A stretch of DNA of 64,000 bases from Tretioscincus oriximinensis (GCA_022410635.1 JAJVDF010000139.1:2203306-2267305), one strand, 5' to 3'. Counted from the first letter of the stretch, positions 45,762 to 59,420 are shown. Made by a program: numbers and translations. Notes: generated by a model not told the origin, from the letters alone.

Positions 45762-46448
45762 TAGGTCTTACCACAGGGAAGCTGTCCACAAGATGGAAGC
45801 AATTTCACTTAATATTATGCTTAATAGGTAGACCTCACAAACTTCTCCTTTCTTAAAGTTATGCGTTCAAAAAGGTAAGACTTCCCTTGTTTCCCATTTT
45901 ACAAGTTTCTACATTGAAAACAAAGAAACCACTGGAGGTAGCTTGTAAAACTGGGGCCTACTGTACACATTTCTGTTTGTGTATTCTGGAGGCAATGTAT
46001 TCGGTTTTTCACTGCCTGGAAATGTTGTTGTTGATGATGATGATACGAGATTTAGATAAATTTAGGTTCTTATTAGTTGCTCTGATACTAACTGAAGTAC
46101 AGCTACCATGAATGAGGCTGGTGAAACTCTGTTCAAAAGCAAGCGCCAATTAGTTTAAATGGCTTCCTCTTAGATAACTGCTGTATGGCTCTAGCTACCA
46201 TTGGCTTAGATATCCTGCTTAACTTTTTTTTTGCTTTGGCTGTTGAAATCAGAATCTTGAAGTCAGAAAAAAACATTGATGTATTGTTTGGCAGTGGATA
46301 ACTGATGCTTAAAACCAGTTAACTCCATTTATAAGCCAACAGAAAGCAGGACAATACTAAGAATTTTTACTAAAACGTTTTACTAAGTTTCTTGCCCTGA
46401 GGGTGGAGGAAATATAAATATTTTGATAGAAATCTGTCTGCCCGTGAG

Positions 46449-46660
46449 AGTCAGTTTGGTGTAATGGTTAAAGTGTTGGATCCTTATCCGATAGTCTCCC
46501 TGGTAGATTCCACACTCCTCCATGAAGCCAGCTGGGTGACCTTGGGCCAATCACAATTCTTTAGAACTCTGTCAGCCCTGCCTACATCACAGGGTATTTG
46601 TTGTGGAGAAAACAAGAAAAGTTATGTGTGCCACCTTAAAAAGGATGTTAAAATAAATAT
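46449..46660 (+). mobile_element. tRNA-derived SINE
   Basis: Head GTCAGTTTGGTGTAATGG, then TAGATTCCACACTCCTCC, GCCAGCTGGGTGACC and TTTGTTGTGGAGAAAAC, as in the copy at 45122. The end merges with TAG and CTAT simple repeats. Confidence 0.8.
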
Positions 46661-46842
46661 TAGTAGTAGTAGTACCATCATCATTATCTACCTATCTTTC
46701 TATCTATCCATCCATCCATCCAGATATCACTTGCTCTGTCGATTNGCATTCCTAACCCAACTTTTACTCAAACATCTCAGTGCAAATCACAGAAAAATGA
46801 AAATTTGTTCATTAGCACCATAAGCTTCCTAAAGGAGTCTGT

Positions 46843-47085
46843 AGTGAGAGAGAGTTTTGTGTAGTGGTTAGAGTAGTCTCCCGGTTGGATTCCCCACTTC
46901 CATGAAAGCCAGCTGGGTGACCTTGGGCCAGTCACAGTTCTTTGAACTCTCTCAGCCTCACATACTCCACAGGCTGTCTGTTGTGGAGAAAGCAACAAAA
47001 ACTGTGTGCACCACCCTATATTTGGCTGCCCTGATACCTTTGGGTATAGGACGATACACAAGTACAAATAAACAAACAAATAATA
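46843..47085 (+). mobile_element. tRNA-derived SINE
   Basis: Head TTTGTGTAGTGGTTAGAG, with part of the tRNA region deleted before GGATTCCCCACTTCC; the body is intact and it ends in an ACAAACAAATAATAAAT tail. Same family and direction as the copy at 46449. Confidence 0.8.
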
Positions 47086-47099
47086 AATAATTATGTTTC

Positions 47100-47735
47100 T
47101 TTCAAACTTTCACAGTGCAACAGAGACAATTTTTGGCCCCAGATTATCTTTTTACCTAGTAGTTTATCAAATAATTCTACCATTACAGTGAAATGAATTT
47201 TAATTTACTTCCAAGTTACAGACACAGACACTACGCAAACATTTAGGAAAAAAAATGTCTCTTTTGGCTTCAAAGTATTTTTGCTGCCGAAGCTGCAGCT
47301 GGAAATGTATACAAGCCATTTATGCCATGTGGGGCACATCCCCCCCCCAGTATTTAGGCTGCCAAGGTATCAGGAATCTTAAACATGGCAGCATTTGACA
47401 GCAAAGCTTTAAAAAAATATAAAAGCTGTAGGGCCAAATGCGGAAAATCCTGACACATGCCTATGAAAAACTGATTCCAAGATGGCTGCTGTCCAAATAC
47501 CAAGCTGATTGGTTGGTTTCTAACTTTGCTGAATACTGATTGGTTAAATGGAACCAGGGAAGAAGGAGAGGCTGTTCTTTTTCTCTTGCCCATTAGGCCA
47601 AGCAGGGTACACACACAGGCTGACTTCTCAGCTACTACAGAGAGAAGTGACTCATAGTTAAAAGTATTTTTATTAGCCTACAGAAGCACCAGAGCGAGAA
47701 TGTCAGTTAAAGATGTGGTTAATCAATTCAGACAT
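47100..47735. other. Spacer without recognised gene
   Basis: AT-rich sequence between a SINE and a small MITE; only short open frames, none recognised. Confidence 0.3.
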
Positions 47736-47737
47736 AG

Positions 47738-47834
47738 GCCCTTTCTACATATTTTGGGCTACATCTTGGGCCTGCCATGTGCATGTTACTCGAAAATGGC
47801 AGGCACAGATATATAGCCCAGTGTGGAAAGTGCC
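47738..47834. mobile_element. Small MITE related to family B (type C)
   Basis: GGCCCTTTCTACATATT to GTGTGGAAAGTGCC, with inner TGGGCTACATC / ATATATAGCCCA and GCCTGCCATGTGC / TGGCAGGC arms. The ends resemble the GGCCCTGTCCACAC terminus of family B, but the body differs. Confidence 0.5.
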
Positions 47835-47942
47835 AAGATTGGCCTTTGGTTGAAGAAATGCTGTTTTTCTTTTCACATTCAGATGCTGTTTTAATTTTAT
47901 TGTTGTTTCAGTTTATTTTTATTTTCCAACATCTTGTAATTT

Positions 47943-48123
47943 AGGCTGACCAGATGACCCCTTTTTTGAGGGTTTTTTTTAAAAACCTGGTTTTGTGTGC
48001 CTCCTGGTTTTTGCTGAGGAAAAAAAATATTTTTTTGAAAAAGAATTTCCTCAGCAAAAACCAGGAGGCACCCCAAAACTGGGTTTTAACACCCTCAAAA
48101 AAGGGGTCATCTTGGTCGGCCTA
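47943..48123. mobile_element. Foldback element D, copy 1
   Basis: AGGCTGACCAGATGACCCC at the left is matched by GGGGTCATCTTGGTCGGCCT at the right; the arms CCTCCTGGTTTTTGCTGAGG and CCTCAGCAAAAACCAGGAGG are perfect complements. Nearly the whole element is one palindrome. Confidence 0.8.
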
Positions 48124-48299
48124 TATAATTTTATACAAGGCTATACAAACTACCCTCAATTCTGTCAACTCACAACTTGGTACCTCATATCCTTTATTTA
48201 AACCATTCCCCTACATGCTCCAGAATATATTTTTAACCAAACAATTTTTTCAACAATTTTATATCCGCAAATATGTATATATCCGCCTTTATGCATAAT

Positions 48300-48499
48300 C
48301 TAGGCTGACCAGATGATCCTTTTTTGAGGGGTTGAAAACCTGGTTTTGGGGTGTCTCCCAGTTTTTTCTGAGGAAAATCTTTTCAAAAAAAGTTTTTTTN
48401 GGAATTTTTTTTAAAATTTTCCTCAGAAAAAAACGGGAGGCACCCCAAAAATAGGTTTTCAACCCCCCCCCCCCCCAAAGGGGTCATCTGGTCAGCCTA
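48300..48499. mobile_element. Foldback element D, copy 2
   Basis: Same ends (CTAGGCTGACCAGATGA / TCATCTGGTCAGCCTAG) and the same body as copy 1, 180 bp away in direct order. Contains one N at the loop. Confidence 0.8.
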
Positions 48500-48951
48500 G
48501 CATAATCTCTTTGTCCATATTTAATAAGTTCCCGCTTTTTTCTTTTACCGTTTCCCATTCCTCTTTATTTCCTTTCCCAATCCCCATACATCTTTTTTTT
48601 CTTTCAGAAGGTCAAACTTAAATTGGTCTATAATAAATCTATACCAATTTTCTATTGTCCATTTGTTTTTGTTTTGTTTTTTTCCATTTCAAAATAATAA
48701 CAGATTCTGCAGCAGTAAGAAGCTGTTCAGCTAAATCATGCCGTTCCCCTGCATTATGGATTTTTTGAGACACAAGAGTACCCAATTCTGCCCATTGCAA
48801 ATCCTATCATAACCTGCTATTAGATTTATTCGCTTAGTTACCATATCCCCAGATTTCCCCACTTCCTTGCACACACCCCACAGATGCCGGTACATTCCCT
48901 GAACTTCATGCGAGGGCCAGCATCTAGATGGTATTCCTTTAATAAAATAAG

Positions 48952-49020
48952 ATGTTGCTTTCTCCACAACAGACACCCTGTGGAGTAGGTGGGGCTGAGA
49001 GAGTTCAAAGAACCCCATCC
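48952..49020 (-). mobile_element. tRNA-derived SINE fragment
   Basis: The minus strand retains only the body: TTGAACTCTCTCAGCCCC and GGGTGTCTGTTGTGGAG, as in the SINEs at 45-47 kb. Confidence 0.65.
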
Positions 49021-49339
49021 CAATANATACTATTATTGTTGCCCTTTAATACAAATCTAAAGGGTCGGCTTGAAAGACATTTTGCCAGAACGGGTTTCTT
49101 AGAATCCGAGATATTCTCATCTGGGCTATATAAAATTTATTAAATGCTGTGACCCAAAACATTCTCGTCTGGGTTATTTCAAATGTTGACTGAATTGTCT
49201 ATTCAAACGTGTTTCTGGCTGGCAACAGCTTTCTCAAGGCAACCCAAGCTTGAACATTCCACAGGAACCCACATTCATTTATTTTCTTCTTTTTGTCTTA
49301 TTTTTAACGCCACCCCTTTTCAATTAACAGGAGCCTTAT

Positions 49340-50150
49340 TGCCCTGTTTAAATTAAATGGAAATGCATTTCTGCCCACTGAGGTCTCGCCGCAGTTGCGG
49401 CGCCTATGCCGCTAATTGTCCAGCAGAGAGCGCTGTAGCCTCGCATATTGCAAAAGGCAGACAAAGCGACCGTAAAGAAGCAAGCGAGAGAGCAGGGCCC
49501 GTAATTGTGTAACACGATGCACCACGTGAAAACTGCGGAGGAATGGGAAGGGGGGGCATTTTCAGGCCCCTGGTTTTACTTTTGTTTAGACAGCGGCCGA
49601 CCATCTACCTATCGAACCGTATAAATCAGCTGGAGCTCCCGCCAAGAACCCTTCGACCTAGATTTAGAGACAATACGGTACCAAAGAAGCCGAGGGCGAA
49701 ACTTGGTTCATTGCTTGGAAGGGTCCCGATCCTGCGGGATTCTTTCCCCTGGAGTTGCATTGCAGCAAGGAAGCAAAGGGGTTCGCTGATCGCGTCTTTC
49801 GCAGGGGGCCACCACGAAGGAGGCCCTGCATTTAACCCGTTCATGCCCCGCTTCCTCCAGCCGGACGCCGCCGTTGATCTGACATGGTTTCCATTTCCAT
49901 TTGTGAGCAAGCAAGGGGCCATTTCCACGGCGCTGGTTTCTAGTCCTCTGGAGTCGGTTCACTTGCGCACTCACCACGCTTTTTGCTGCACCACAAGGCG
50001 ACGATTCCCTTCCTCTTCCTCTCTCTCCCCCCCCCCTCCCTCCCTCCTGCTCTGGACACGTCTCTGTTGGCTCATTTTGGAGTCAAATAAAATCTTCGCT
50101 TTAAGGCGTCCACACGAGTAAGTCGACTTGCATTGAGGCCATTTTAGCTT
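49340..50150. promoter_or_regulatory. Candidate regulatory block, HOXD12-HOXD13
   Basis: About 800 bp of higher-GC, repeat-free DNA in a spacer otherwise full of insertions. It holds GCCGCTAATTGTCC, the CTCF-like site (49420), a second TAATTGTG, and CACGTG (about 49523). It keeps no coding potential that I recognise. A conserved enhancer or boundary is the likeliest reading. Confidence 0.35.
49420..49435 (+). promoter_or_regulatory. CTCF-like motif, HOXD12-HOXD13 spacer
   Basis: The plus strand reads CCAGCAGAGAGCGCTG, 15 of 16 matches to the CTCF consensus (one G-to-A). It is embedded in a compact non-repetitive block between SINE and MITE insertions and is the clearest CTCF candidate near HOXD13. 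Confidence 0.5.
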
Positions 50151-50181
50151 GTTTCATGTCACTTTTGCACGCCGTAAGCGT

Positions 50182-50331
50182 GGCTGCATCCCCACATCAT
50201 TTATTTATTCCAGTGCAATTGAATAATCCACAACAAAACACTGGATATTCTGGAATAAACCTGTCCACACAATGCTTTATTGTGGAATATCCAACTATAG
50301 TGGGTTAAAGACGTGNTGTGTGGATGCAGCC
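50182..50331. mobile_element. MITE family A copy
   Basis: Full length, GGCTGCATCCCCACATCAT to GTGTGTGGATGCAGCC, with one N in the right arm. Confidence 0.85.
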
Positions 50332-50414
50332 GCAAAATGGACATTCTCTTTTTTTCTTCTGAACAACTTTTGGTCAGCATTTGAGTATCTATATGAATTG
50401 TTTTTAATGTGAAG

Positions 50415-50596
50415 ACGATTCCACTGAGCCTTGTTCTGTCTGGGCTCCATCTTAAAATAGGAGCCTTCCATCTACATGCTAGTGTAGACTATGGCAGGCC
50501 CCGAATGGGGCCTGCCATAGTCCACACTGGCATGTGGATGGCCAAGTTGTGTCCCAAGATACAACCCATAATAATAAAGCTCACCGGGGACAGGAC
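50415..50596. mobile_element. MITE family B copy
   Basis: Long arms around GGCCCCGAATGGGGCC; the left terminus is diverged (CGATTCCACTGAGCC), the right ends ACCGGGGACAGGAC. Only 80 bp separate it from a family A copy. Confidence 0.75.
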
Positions 50597-50599
50597 AGT

Positions 50600-52355
50600 G
50601 CAACGGAAAACAGTATGCAAAATATCACATCTGTTGTTTATTTTTTCAAAAATTATTGCTTTCTACTTTCAGCAGATGAGAAATTTCGAGTCCGGTTCCT
50701 TTCTGTAGAACTGCTATTTGCTATTGAAATGCTCAATATTCGTGCCACTTCTTTTGTGTGCCATTGTTAAATGTGCGTTTATACAAAGGAGTGTATTTTT
50801 AAAAAAAATATTAAAAAATAAAAATAATGCGTATCTTGTGTTTTCCTGTTTCCGAAAATCATCCCAGTGGTGTTTACAAGAATCAAAATTGCCAAATGTA
50901 GAACCAGTAAATAAAACTATCAATGTGTGAAATTATCTCAGATTTTTATTTGGCTCGGCATATTATTTCTCTGCATTAATTTCTCTGGTTTTTTTACAAG
51001 GTAAATTGGATTTTTGATCTTCAGGGCAGAGTGAAAATTGGAAAGGAAACTTAAAAGAAGAGAAAAAAGGAAGGAAGGAAGGAGAGGGGTGTAGAAAGAT
51101 ATCTCTATTTTTAAGGATTTGTTTTAGATAGTTAATGTTTATGTCTATGCTTTGAAAAATAGGAACTGACATCTTTTGGCATCACGGAAAGGCTTCAAAT
51201 GTTTTAAATTAAAGGAATTCCAAAGGCACGGTATTCAAAATATAACCCTAGATTTCAGATATGTTGTTCCTGAGTTATTAAAAATTCCAACTTTTATGGT
51301 TTTTTTTTAACTTGTTCATTCCATGAAATAGTTCAATATTTTGACTATTTTTGGAGGCGTGCTGTGTTTTATGCAGGTAACTTCCTCAGTTATGATCTAC
51401 AGTTGCCCATTTTAAATAAATCAATTTATGGTTTAGAATAAAAAAATAATCAGCATATACATGATTAAACCTTTTTTGGAAAAAAAACCCCTGAAGAGGC
51501 CCACTGATGTCAAAGGGCAGGACCATTTTTCTTGTCCCTATGCTTCAACCAGGGCATTCTAAAATATGTGTAAAGATGCAATATTTTTATGTTCAATAAA
51601 TTACAGTATTTTAGCTGGACCCTGTGGAGTTTGATTTCTTCAGCAGTTTTTACCCACTTTAAAACTACATAATAATTATATAGCGACAGATTATTAAAAA
51701 AAAAAAAGAATAAGAAGGGAAGGTACATATGTTTGCTCCAAAATATGTGCAAAGACACAATTATTTTTGTGCCTCGCTTAGTTTAATCACAGATTTTCAG
51801 CTGGATTTTGTGGAATTTGATTTCCATAGCAGATTCCCCCCCCCCTCATTTTAAAATAAATAATAACCTTAGCAACAGATTATTAAAATATATATTTAAA
51901 AAAATCGGTAAGGAATGTAGATTTCTACCCAAGGCATGAAAGATAAAACGGCAGTGGAAATAATTGGTTGGGCTTCAAATGCACACAGATTTGCAGGTCA
52001 TGAGTTTTGACTCTTTAATATCCCAGCCAATATGTCACCTTTAAGATGTTGGAGGAATAGTTGTTTTGATCTGCTGCAATAAAACGAATCAGCCTGGAAC
52101 AGGCGCCCAGGCATGGCCAAAGTGTGTGGATTTGTGAGCCTGTGTGCATAGCCCAGCAAGGAAAGCCATTAGAAGGAAAAAGGAAATAAAACACAAACTC
52201 CAGGGACTACTTAAGGCAGGACTTTTTAAAATCCCTTTTTTGGGGGCTTTTGGCATTTATTGCTTCTTTCACTAACACCCGTTTCATTTAGCAAGACAAA
52301 GGTATCAACAGCTTTTCGCTCCTGTGATGTTTTCTCGGCCTTTGGGGAAAGTTCA
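50600..52355. other. AT-rich spacer, no gene seen
   Basis: Unique AT-rich DNA without recognisable genes or elements. A roughly 90-bp segment is loosely duplicated: AGCTGGA-CC/TT-TGTGGAGTTTGATTTC appears near 51615 and 51800. Confidence 0.35.
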
Positions 52356-52361
52356 TTAACA

Positions 52362-52528
52362 GCCCTGTGCCACACTGAACTGATTCTAGGGTAGATCTCA
52401 GAGTAGGCCTTAGACAGCCACCTGCTAGTGTAGACTATGGCAGGCGCTAGTCTAGCCTGCACTAGCGTACAGGTAATGGATCCTGATTCTGAGATATATC
52501 CTGGAATAAGTCCCAGTAGGACCAGGGC
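52362..52528. mobile_element. MITE family B copy, diverged
   Basis: GCCCTGTGCCACACTGAAC to ACCAGGGCC; the inner CTGCTAGTGTAGACTATGG is good, while the centre is altered to GCGCTAGTCTAGC. Confidence 0.65.
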
Positions 52529-52539
52529 CATACCATCGG

Positions 52540-53095
52540 TGTGATCACGGTAGAGAAGAGAAAAGAAGGAAGCATCCAACATTTATATAAAAATACACAT
52601 CGATTTATACAGACCTTTATACAACTAAACGTATAGGCACCATTTGGCTTATATACCTGGATCTCCAGGCCACTGGGATTAAAGCTTCCAGATAACTAAT
52701 GAGAGGAGTTCAATTATAACCACAAGAGAGGCTGGTAAGGTTATAGGTATCGCCATTTTTTTTCCTTGCCGGTACTCAGAACCTCCTTCCTTCACATCCA
52801 CACTCAAAGCATCCAGGCAGAATCCAGTCCATATGACACGCTTTGAAAGCCTCCTCTGGATCGTCCACACCTTGCAGGTCTTCTTGGGAACAAGTCAAGT
52901 TGGGTTTAGTGGGACTCCTTTGAACAAGGCAACAGAAGTGTGACGATTGCAAACTGCAAGGGTGAAACCTCCGCTGTGGAAATGTGGCCTGTAGTGGTCT
53001 TCCAATTAATTCCAGCACTTACTTAAGGCTGAGCATCCCTCATAATTCTTCTGAAAATTTATTTGCACTGGGTAGCCACAACTATGTTGCTTAGA
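52540..53095. other. Spacer 3' of HOXD13, no gene seen
   Basis: Mixed sequence with short open frames only; nothing recognised. Confidence 0.3.
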
Positions 53096-53207
53096 TCTTT
53101 TCTGCACCGGGCCTTATTCCGGGTTGTGTCCTGGGAGAGGGTGGTGTTACCTGGTTTTTTATTTAACGATTTAATTACATTTATATTGTGCCCTATACCT
53201 GAAGGTC

Positions 53208-53460
53208 TCACAATAAAAATCCATAAAGCAGATTAAAATAGCACAATGAAAAATAGAACAGTGTCTTCAGAGAGGGGAATTTTTGGCTCAGCCGAAGGCC
53301 TGGGGCACCTGAAAGGGGGAGAGAATTCCACAACCTGGGGGGAGCTACCAGAGAGAAGGCCCTCCCATGCGTCCACACCCCTTTGAGGAGTGAAGGAAGT
53401 GGGGCTGTCACATATGCTGGTGCAGAATGCAGCAGGCCTGAAAGTGTGCATGCAAATGGG
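53208..53460 (-). pseudogene. LINE reverse-transcriptase ORF 3' end fragment
   Basis: The minus strand encodes GRAFSLVAPPRLWNSLPLS followed by a Leu/Phe-rich end (SLKTLF), the hallmark C-terminus of ORF2 in CR1/L2-type LINEs. Only the last 80 or so residues remain. It lies about 1 kb beyond the HOXD13 stop, inside a nest of MITE sequence. Confidence 0.65.
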
Positions 53461-53465
53461 AGCAG

Positions 53466-53652
53466 GGTGACCACATAAAAACTGGGACCAAACTTTGAAC
53501 TTTTAATGTGTATGAAAAAGTGATTTCTCCTCTCCCTCCCCCAAGTGCTGCAGGAACAACAAGCTGCATCTGGTAGTAATAATAATAATTCACTTTTCTG
53601 TAGCCATTACAGTTGCAAAGTGACCTCCTGGTTTTTATGTGGTACCCTAAAT
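53466..53652. mobile_element. MITE type E with 'GTGACC...TTTTTATGTGG' ends
   Basis: AGGGTGACCACATAAAAACTG at the left is answered by CCTGGTTTTTATGTGGTACCC at the right. A CTCCTCTCCCTCCC stretch and a short TAA run lie inside. The ends resemble foldback D (CTGACC...CTGGTTTT). Confidence 0.55.
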
Positions 53653-53887
53653 GGGAGATTCCTATTCCAGGGACATAATCTGGAATAAGGTCCCCCCACA
53701 ACAGAAAGGATTCTGGATTCACTTTGGAGTAAACCGGAAGAGTGTTCCCTTCTGCTCTTCCTCGGCAAAGTGAAAGACTAGGCCAGGTTTCAACTGGTGT
53801 CAAAAGAAGGGGCCTTGTGGGGAAAGTAAGATTCTAGGTTGATAATCTTGGCATTGACGTCACTGCAGGGGTGGCACCTCTTGGGTG

Positions 53888-53903
53888 GCACCAGGGGGCT
53901 GCT
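53888..53903 (+). promoter_or_regulatory. CTCF-like motif, 3' flank of HOXD13
   Basis: The plus strand reads CACCAGGGGGCTGCT with the central CCAGGGGGC intact, about 13 of 16 matches. It lies about 540 bp beyond the HOXD13 stop in repeat-rich DNA, so it could be part of a mobile element. Confidence 0.25.
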
Positions 53904-54052
53904 AATAGCACAATAATATCTGCCAACTCCCTTTTACAAGCCCATGTTCCCTAAAAGCTCTACAGTACAGTGGCCTGATAGGGGGTGAAAGTGGGAACCA
54001 AACCTAATTGAAATACAATGCAAAAAAGAATTTAAACACAGGCACACAAAGA

Positions 54053-54210
54053 GGCTTCGTGTGGACGGAGCCTTATTCTGGGTCACATCTCAGGACAGAG
54101 CTTGGCCATCCACATGCCAGTCGGGGCCTGCCATAGACTACACCAGCATGTGGATGGCAAGCTTCCATTCCGAGATATAGACCAGGATGAGGCTCCGTGT
54201 GGACGCAGCC
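54053..54210. mobile_element. MITE family B copy in HOXD13 3' flank
   Basis: GGCTTCGTGTGGACGGAGCC to CCGTGTGGACGCAGCC, arms intact. It starts 230 bp past the HOXD13 stop codon, so it is probably within the 3' UTR. Confidence 0.8.
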
Positions 54211-54441
54211 ACACTCACACACACACACAAATTAAGAAAGTCAAGACTTGCCTCCTTCTAAGCAATCTGAGAAGAAGCTGCCAACCGTTTCCTAACATCC
54301 CACCACTGTTCCTCGCTTCCCCTGGAGCTGAAATGGAGCGAGGATTAAATAGAATTCAAGTCCATGCGAGAGCCTTTGGGGACGGCTCCGAGGGTCACGA
54401 GTCCGAGCGTCCAAGGCCCTGGCCGTCCCCCTTGTTCCGGA

Positions 54442-57372
<2,931 letters not shown>

Positions 57373-57676
57373 GCCGTCCCCTGGCCCGCCGCCGCCTCCC
57401 GCTGCTGCTGCCGCCCCCGCCGCCGCCGCGCCAAGCAGCCGCCCCGACGGCGCTCCCCTTCTTCGCCCTGCCGCGCTCGACGCCGCCTCCGCCGCTGCTC
57501 TTCCTCCTCCTCCTCTCCCTCCTCCTTCCCGCCCTGGCCCGGCGGCGGCCCACAGGGGCTCATGGCGCGCACAGGCGGCGGCGGCCTGGCCGGAGGACGG
57601 ACGGAGCCGCTGGACGGGCGGAGAGGACAGGGCAGGGGGCCTCCCTCCGTCTCCCGCACGCCCGCCGGCGGGGAAG

Positions 57677-57790
57677 GCTTATAAAATCCCAGGCCGCGCG
57701 CGGGGGAGGGCGCAGGGGGCAGGAGGCGCGCTTGCCCGGGCCAGGGAGCCCCCCCGCCGCCCTGCCATTGGCTCCTACCCGGCACGTGAC
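57677..57790 (-). promoter_or_regulatory. HOXD13 proximal promoter: TATA, CCAAT, CACGTG
   Basis: Along the transcribed strand the order is CACGTG (57788-57783), CCAAT (57771-57767) and a TATA-like TTTTATAAG (about 57686-57678), about 300-415 bp upstream of the ATG. The spacing of TATA behind CCAAT and E-box is what a core promoter would show, placing transcription start near 57650. The whole stretch is GC-rich. Confidence 0.5.
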
Positions 57791-58006
57791 CCTCCTGCCT
57801 CCGGGAACCCGGGGAGCGGGAGGGGCGCGCGCACACGTCTGCCCCCCCTTCCCCGTCTAACTTTGCTTTTGTGCGCGCGGAATTATCTGCAGAGAGACCA
57901 GATAGGTGGAGGAAGTGGGGGGGGGGGGGGGAAACAGGCCGAGAGCCTTTGGGGTGGGGGGGCAGGAAGGCCACAGAAAGTATTGCTGGTATATTCATAA
58001 ATATAG

Positions 58007-58022
58007 CAGCGCCCCCTCCCCC
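58007..58022 (-). promoter_or_regulatory. CTCF-like motif upstream of HOXD13
   Basis: The minus strand carries AGGGGGCGCTG, an exact match to the 11-base CTCF core, about 640 bp upstream of the HOXD13 ATG. The four upstream consensus bases do not match. The location between HOXD13 and EVX2 is one where CTCF sites are known in mammals. Confidence 0.4.
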
Positions 58023-58261
58023 CGCGCCTCCCCCTCCGTCTCTCCTTCTCTGAGGGTTTTCTGGCACGGAAGGAATGATATGAAGTTCCTATGTCTCCAT
58101 TAACAAGGAAGGGAAGAAACAAAGGGAAATAACAAAAGGAAAGAAAGGAAGGAATGAGGAACGGAGGAAAGAACGGACCTGCCTTAGATCTCGTTCACAC
58201 ACGCACCAACCCTCTGCCAGACACCCCTTGGAGCAGGAGGAAATCCCTTTTATCCATATAA

Positions 58262-58376
58262 GCTTTTTTTCTCTCGTTTTTGCTTTTTTCTTCCCTCCTT
58301 TCTCTCTCTCTCTTTCTTTCCTTCTCTCTTTCTTTCTTTCTTTCCTTCTTTCTTTCCTTTTCCTTCCTTCCTCCTT
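58262..58376 (+). repeat. TTTC / TTCC pyrimidine tract
   Basis: First of three pyrimidine tracts on the plus strand within 2.5 kb upstream of HOXD13. Confidence 0.85.
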
Positions 58377-58629
58377 GACCGACTTCTGTGGCAGCCTGTG
58401 CAGGTACACAGGAAATCGCTCTGCTGAACGACCCCCCCCTCCCCCCCTCCCTCTTCTGGGCTGAGGCTTCTTGGAGCAGGATGAAGCCCCTGACCCAGCT
58501 GGTCGGATGCTGCTTAGACTCCTTCGCTTTGGGGTGGGGCCAAGTAAAGTTGGGGTCCCTCCGCACTGATCTTGACCCCTTTTGTACGGCAGGGAGCAGC
58601 CTCCCATTGTCCCCCGGCCCGCTTTCCAA

Positions 58630-58797
58630 GGCTGCATCCACACGGAGCCTCAGCCTGGGCTGCCCCCCGGAATAGGAGCCTGCCAACCACATGCTAGTGT
58701 AGACTATGGCAGGCCCCGAATGGGGCCTGCCATAGTCTATACTGGCATGTGGATGGCCAAACTCTGTCCCGAGATGTGACCCAGAACAAGGCTCCGA
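58630..58797. mobile_element. MITE family B copy with family A terminus
   Basis: Begins GGCTGCATCCACACGGAGCC, sharing 14 bases with the family A end, and has the most complete B arms in the window around GGCCCCGAATGGGGCC. Confidence 0.85.
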
Positions 58798-59028
58798 GTC
58801 TGTTCTTGGCGCGACCTCCGCAAACGGCGCCTGGAGACCTGGGCGGTGGGCTCTGGGCAAAGATCCAGGGCGGTGCCTTCGTGCCCTCTGGGCAGCAGGT
58901 TGAGACGAGGCCCGTCGGTTCTTACGGCCACAGGCAACAAGGCGAACCGAACGATACTCAGAGCAACTTACAAGGCAGCCCTAGAACGATGCAACTTTTA
59001 AAACATCAAAAACTTTTGATGTTTCTTT

Positions 59029-59331
59029 TTCTATTAACTGCCCTAATCCTTCCGCTGCTTTTTTACCTTTCTTTTTTACTTTTCTATTTTCTTCTTCCTT
59101 TCTTCTTCCCTCCTTCCTTCTGTCTTTCCTTCCTTCTTTACTTTCTTTCCCTTTCCTTTCTTCCTTGTTCTTTTCTTTTTCCTTTCCTTTCCTTCTTTCT
59201 TCTTCTATTCTTCCTTCTTTCCTTCTTTCTTTTTTCCCTTCCTTCTTCCTTCCTTCCTTTCTTTTTTCTTCCTTTGTTTCTTTCTCTCTTTCTTTGCTTC
59301 CTCCCTTCCTTTCTTTTCCTTTTGTTACTTC
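59029..59331 (+). repeat. TTCC / TTTC pyrimidine tract
   Basis: About 300 bp, irregular units; open frames are Phe/Leu/Ser repeats without meaning. Confidence 0.9.
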
Positions 59332-59420
59332 TCCGCAGAGTCCTCCAAAACTAACAGTCGGTTTCGTGAGTTGCCTTTAGAAACAGTAAATCTCGCGGCA
59401 AAAATCCCCTCGGACACACA

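Larger units (their letters stand above)
53097..53697. mobile_element. Possible MITE family B split by other elements
   Basis: A left piece (CACCGGGCCTTATTCCGGG, about 53106) and a right piece (TTCCTATTCCAGGG to GGAATAAGGTCC, about 53660-53692) look like the halves of one family B element, with a LINE fragment and MITE E between them. Decay makes this tentative. Confidence 0.35.

Noticed and set aside
45122..47085. tRNA genes
   Set aside because: The A-box and B-box-like sequences belong to SINE heads with long non-tRNA bodies and A-rich tails; no cloverleaf or anticodon context.
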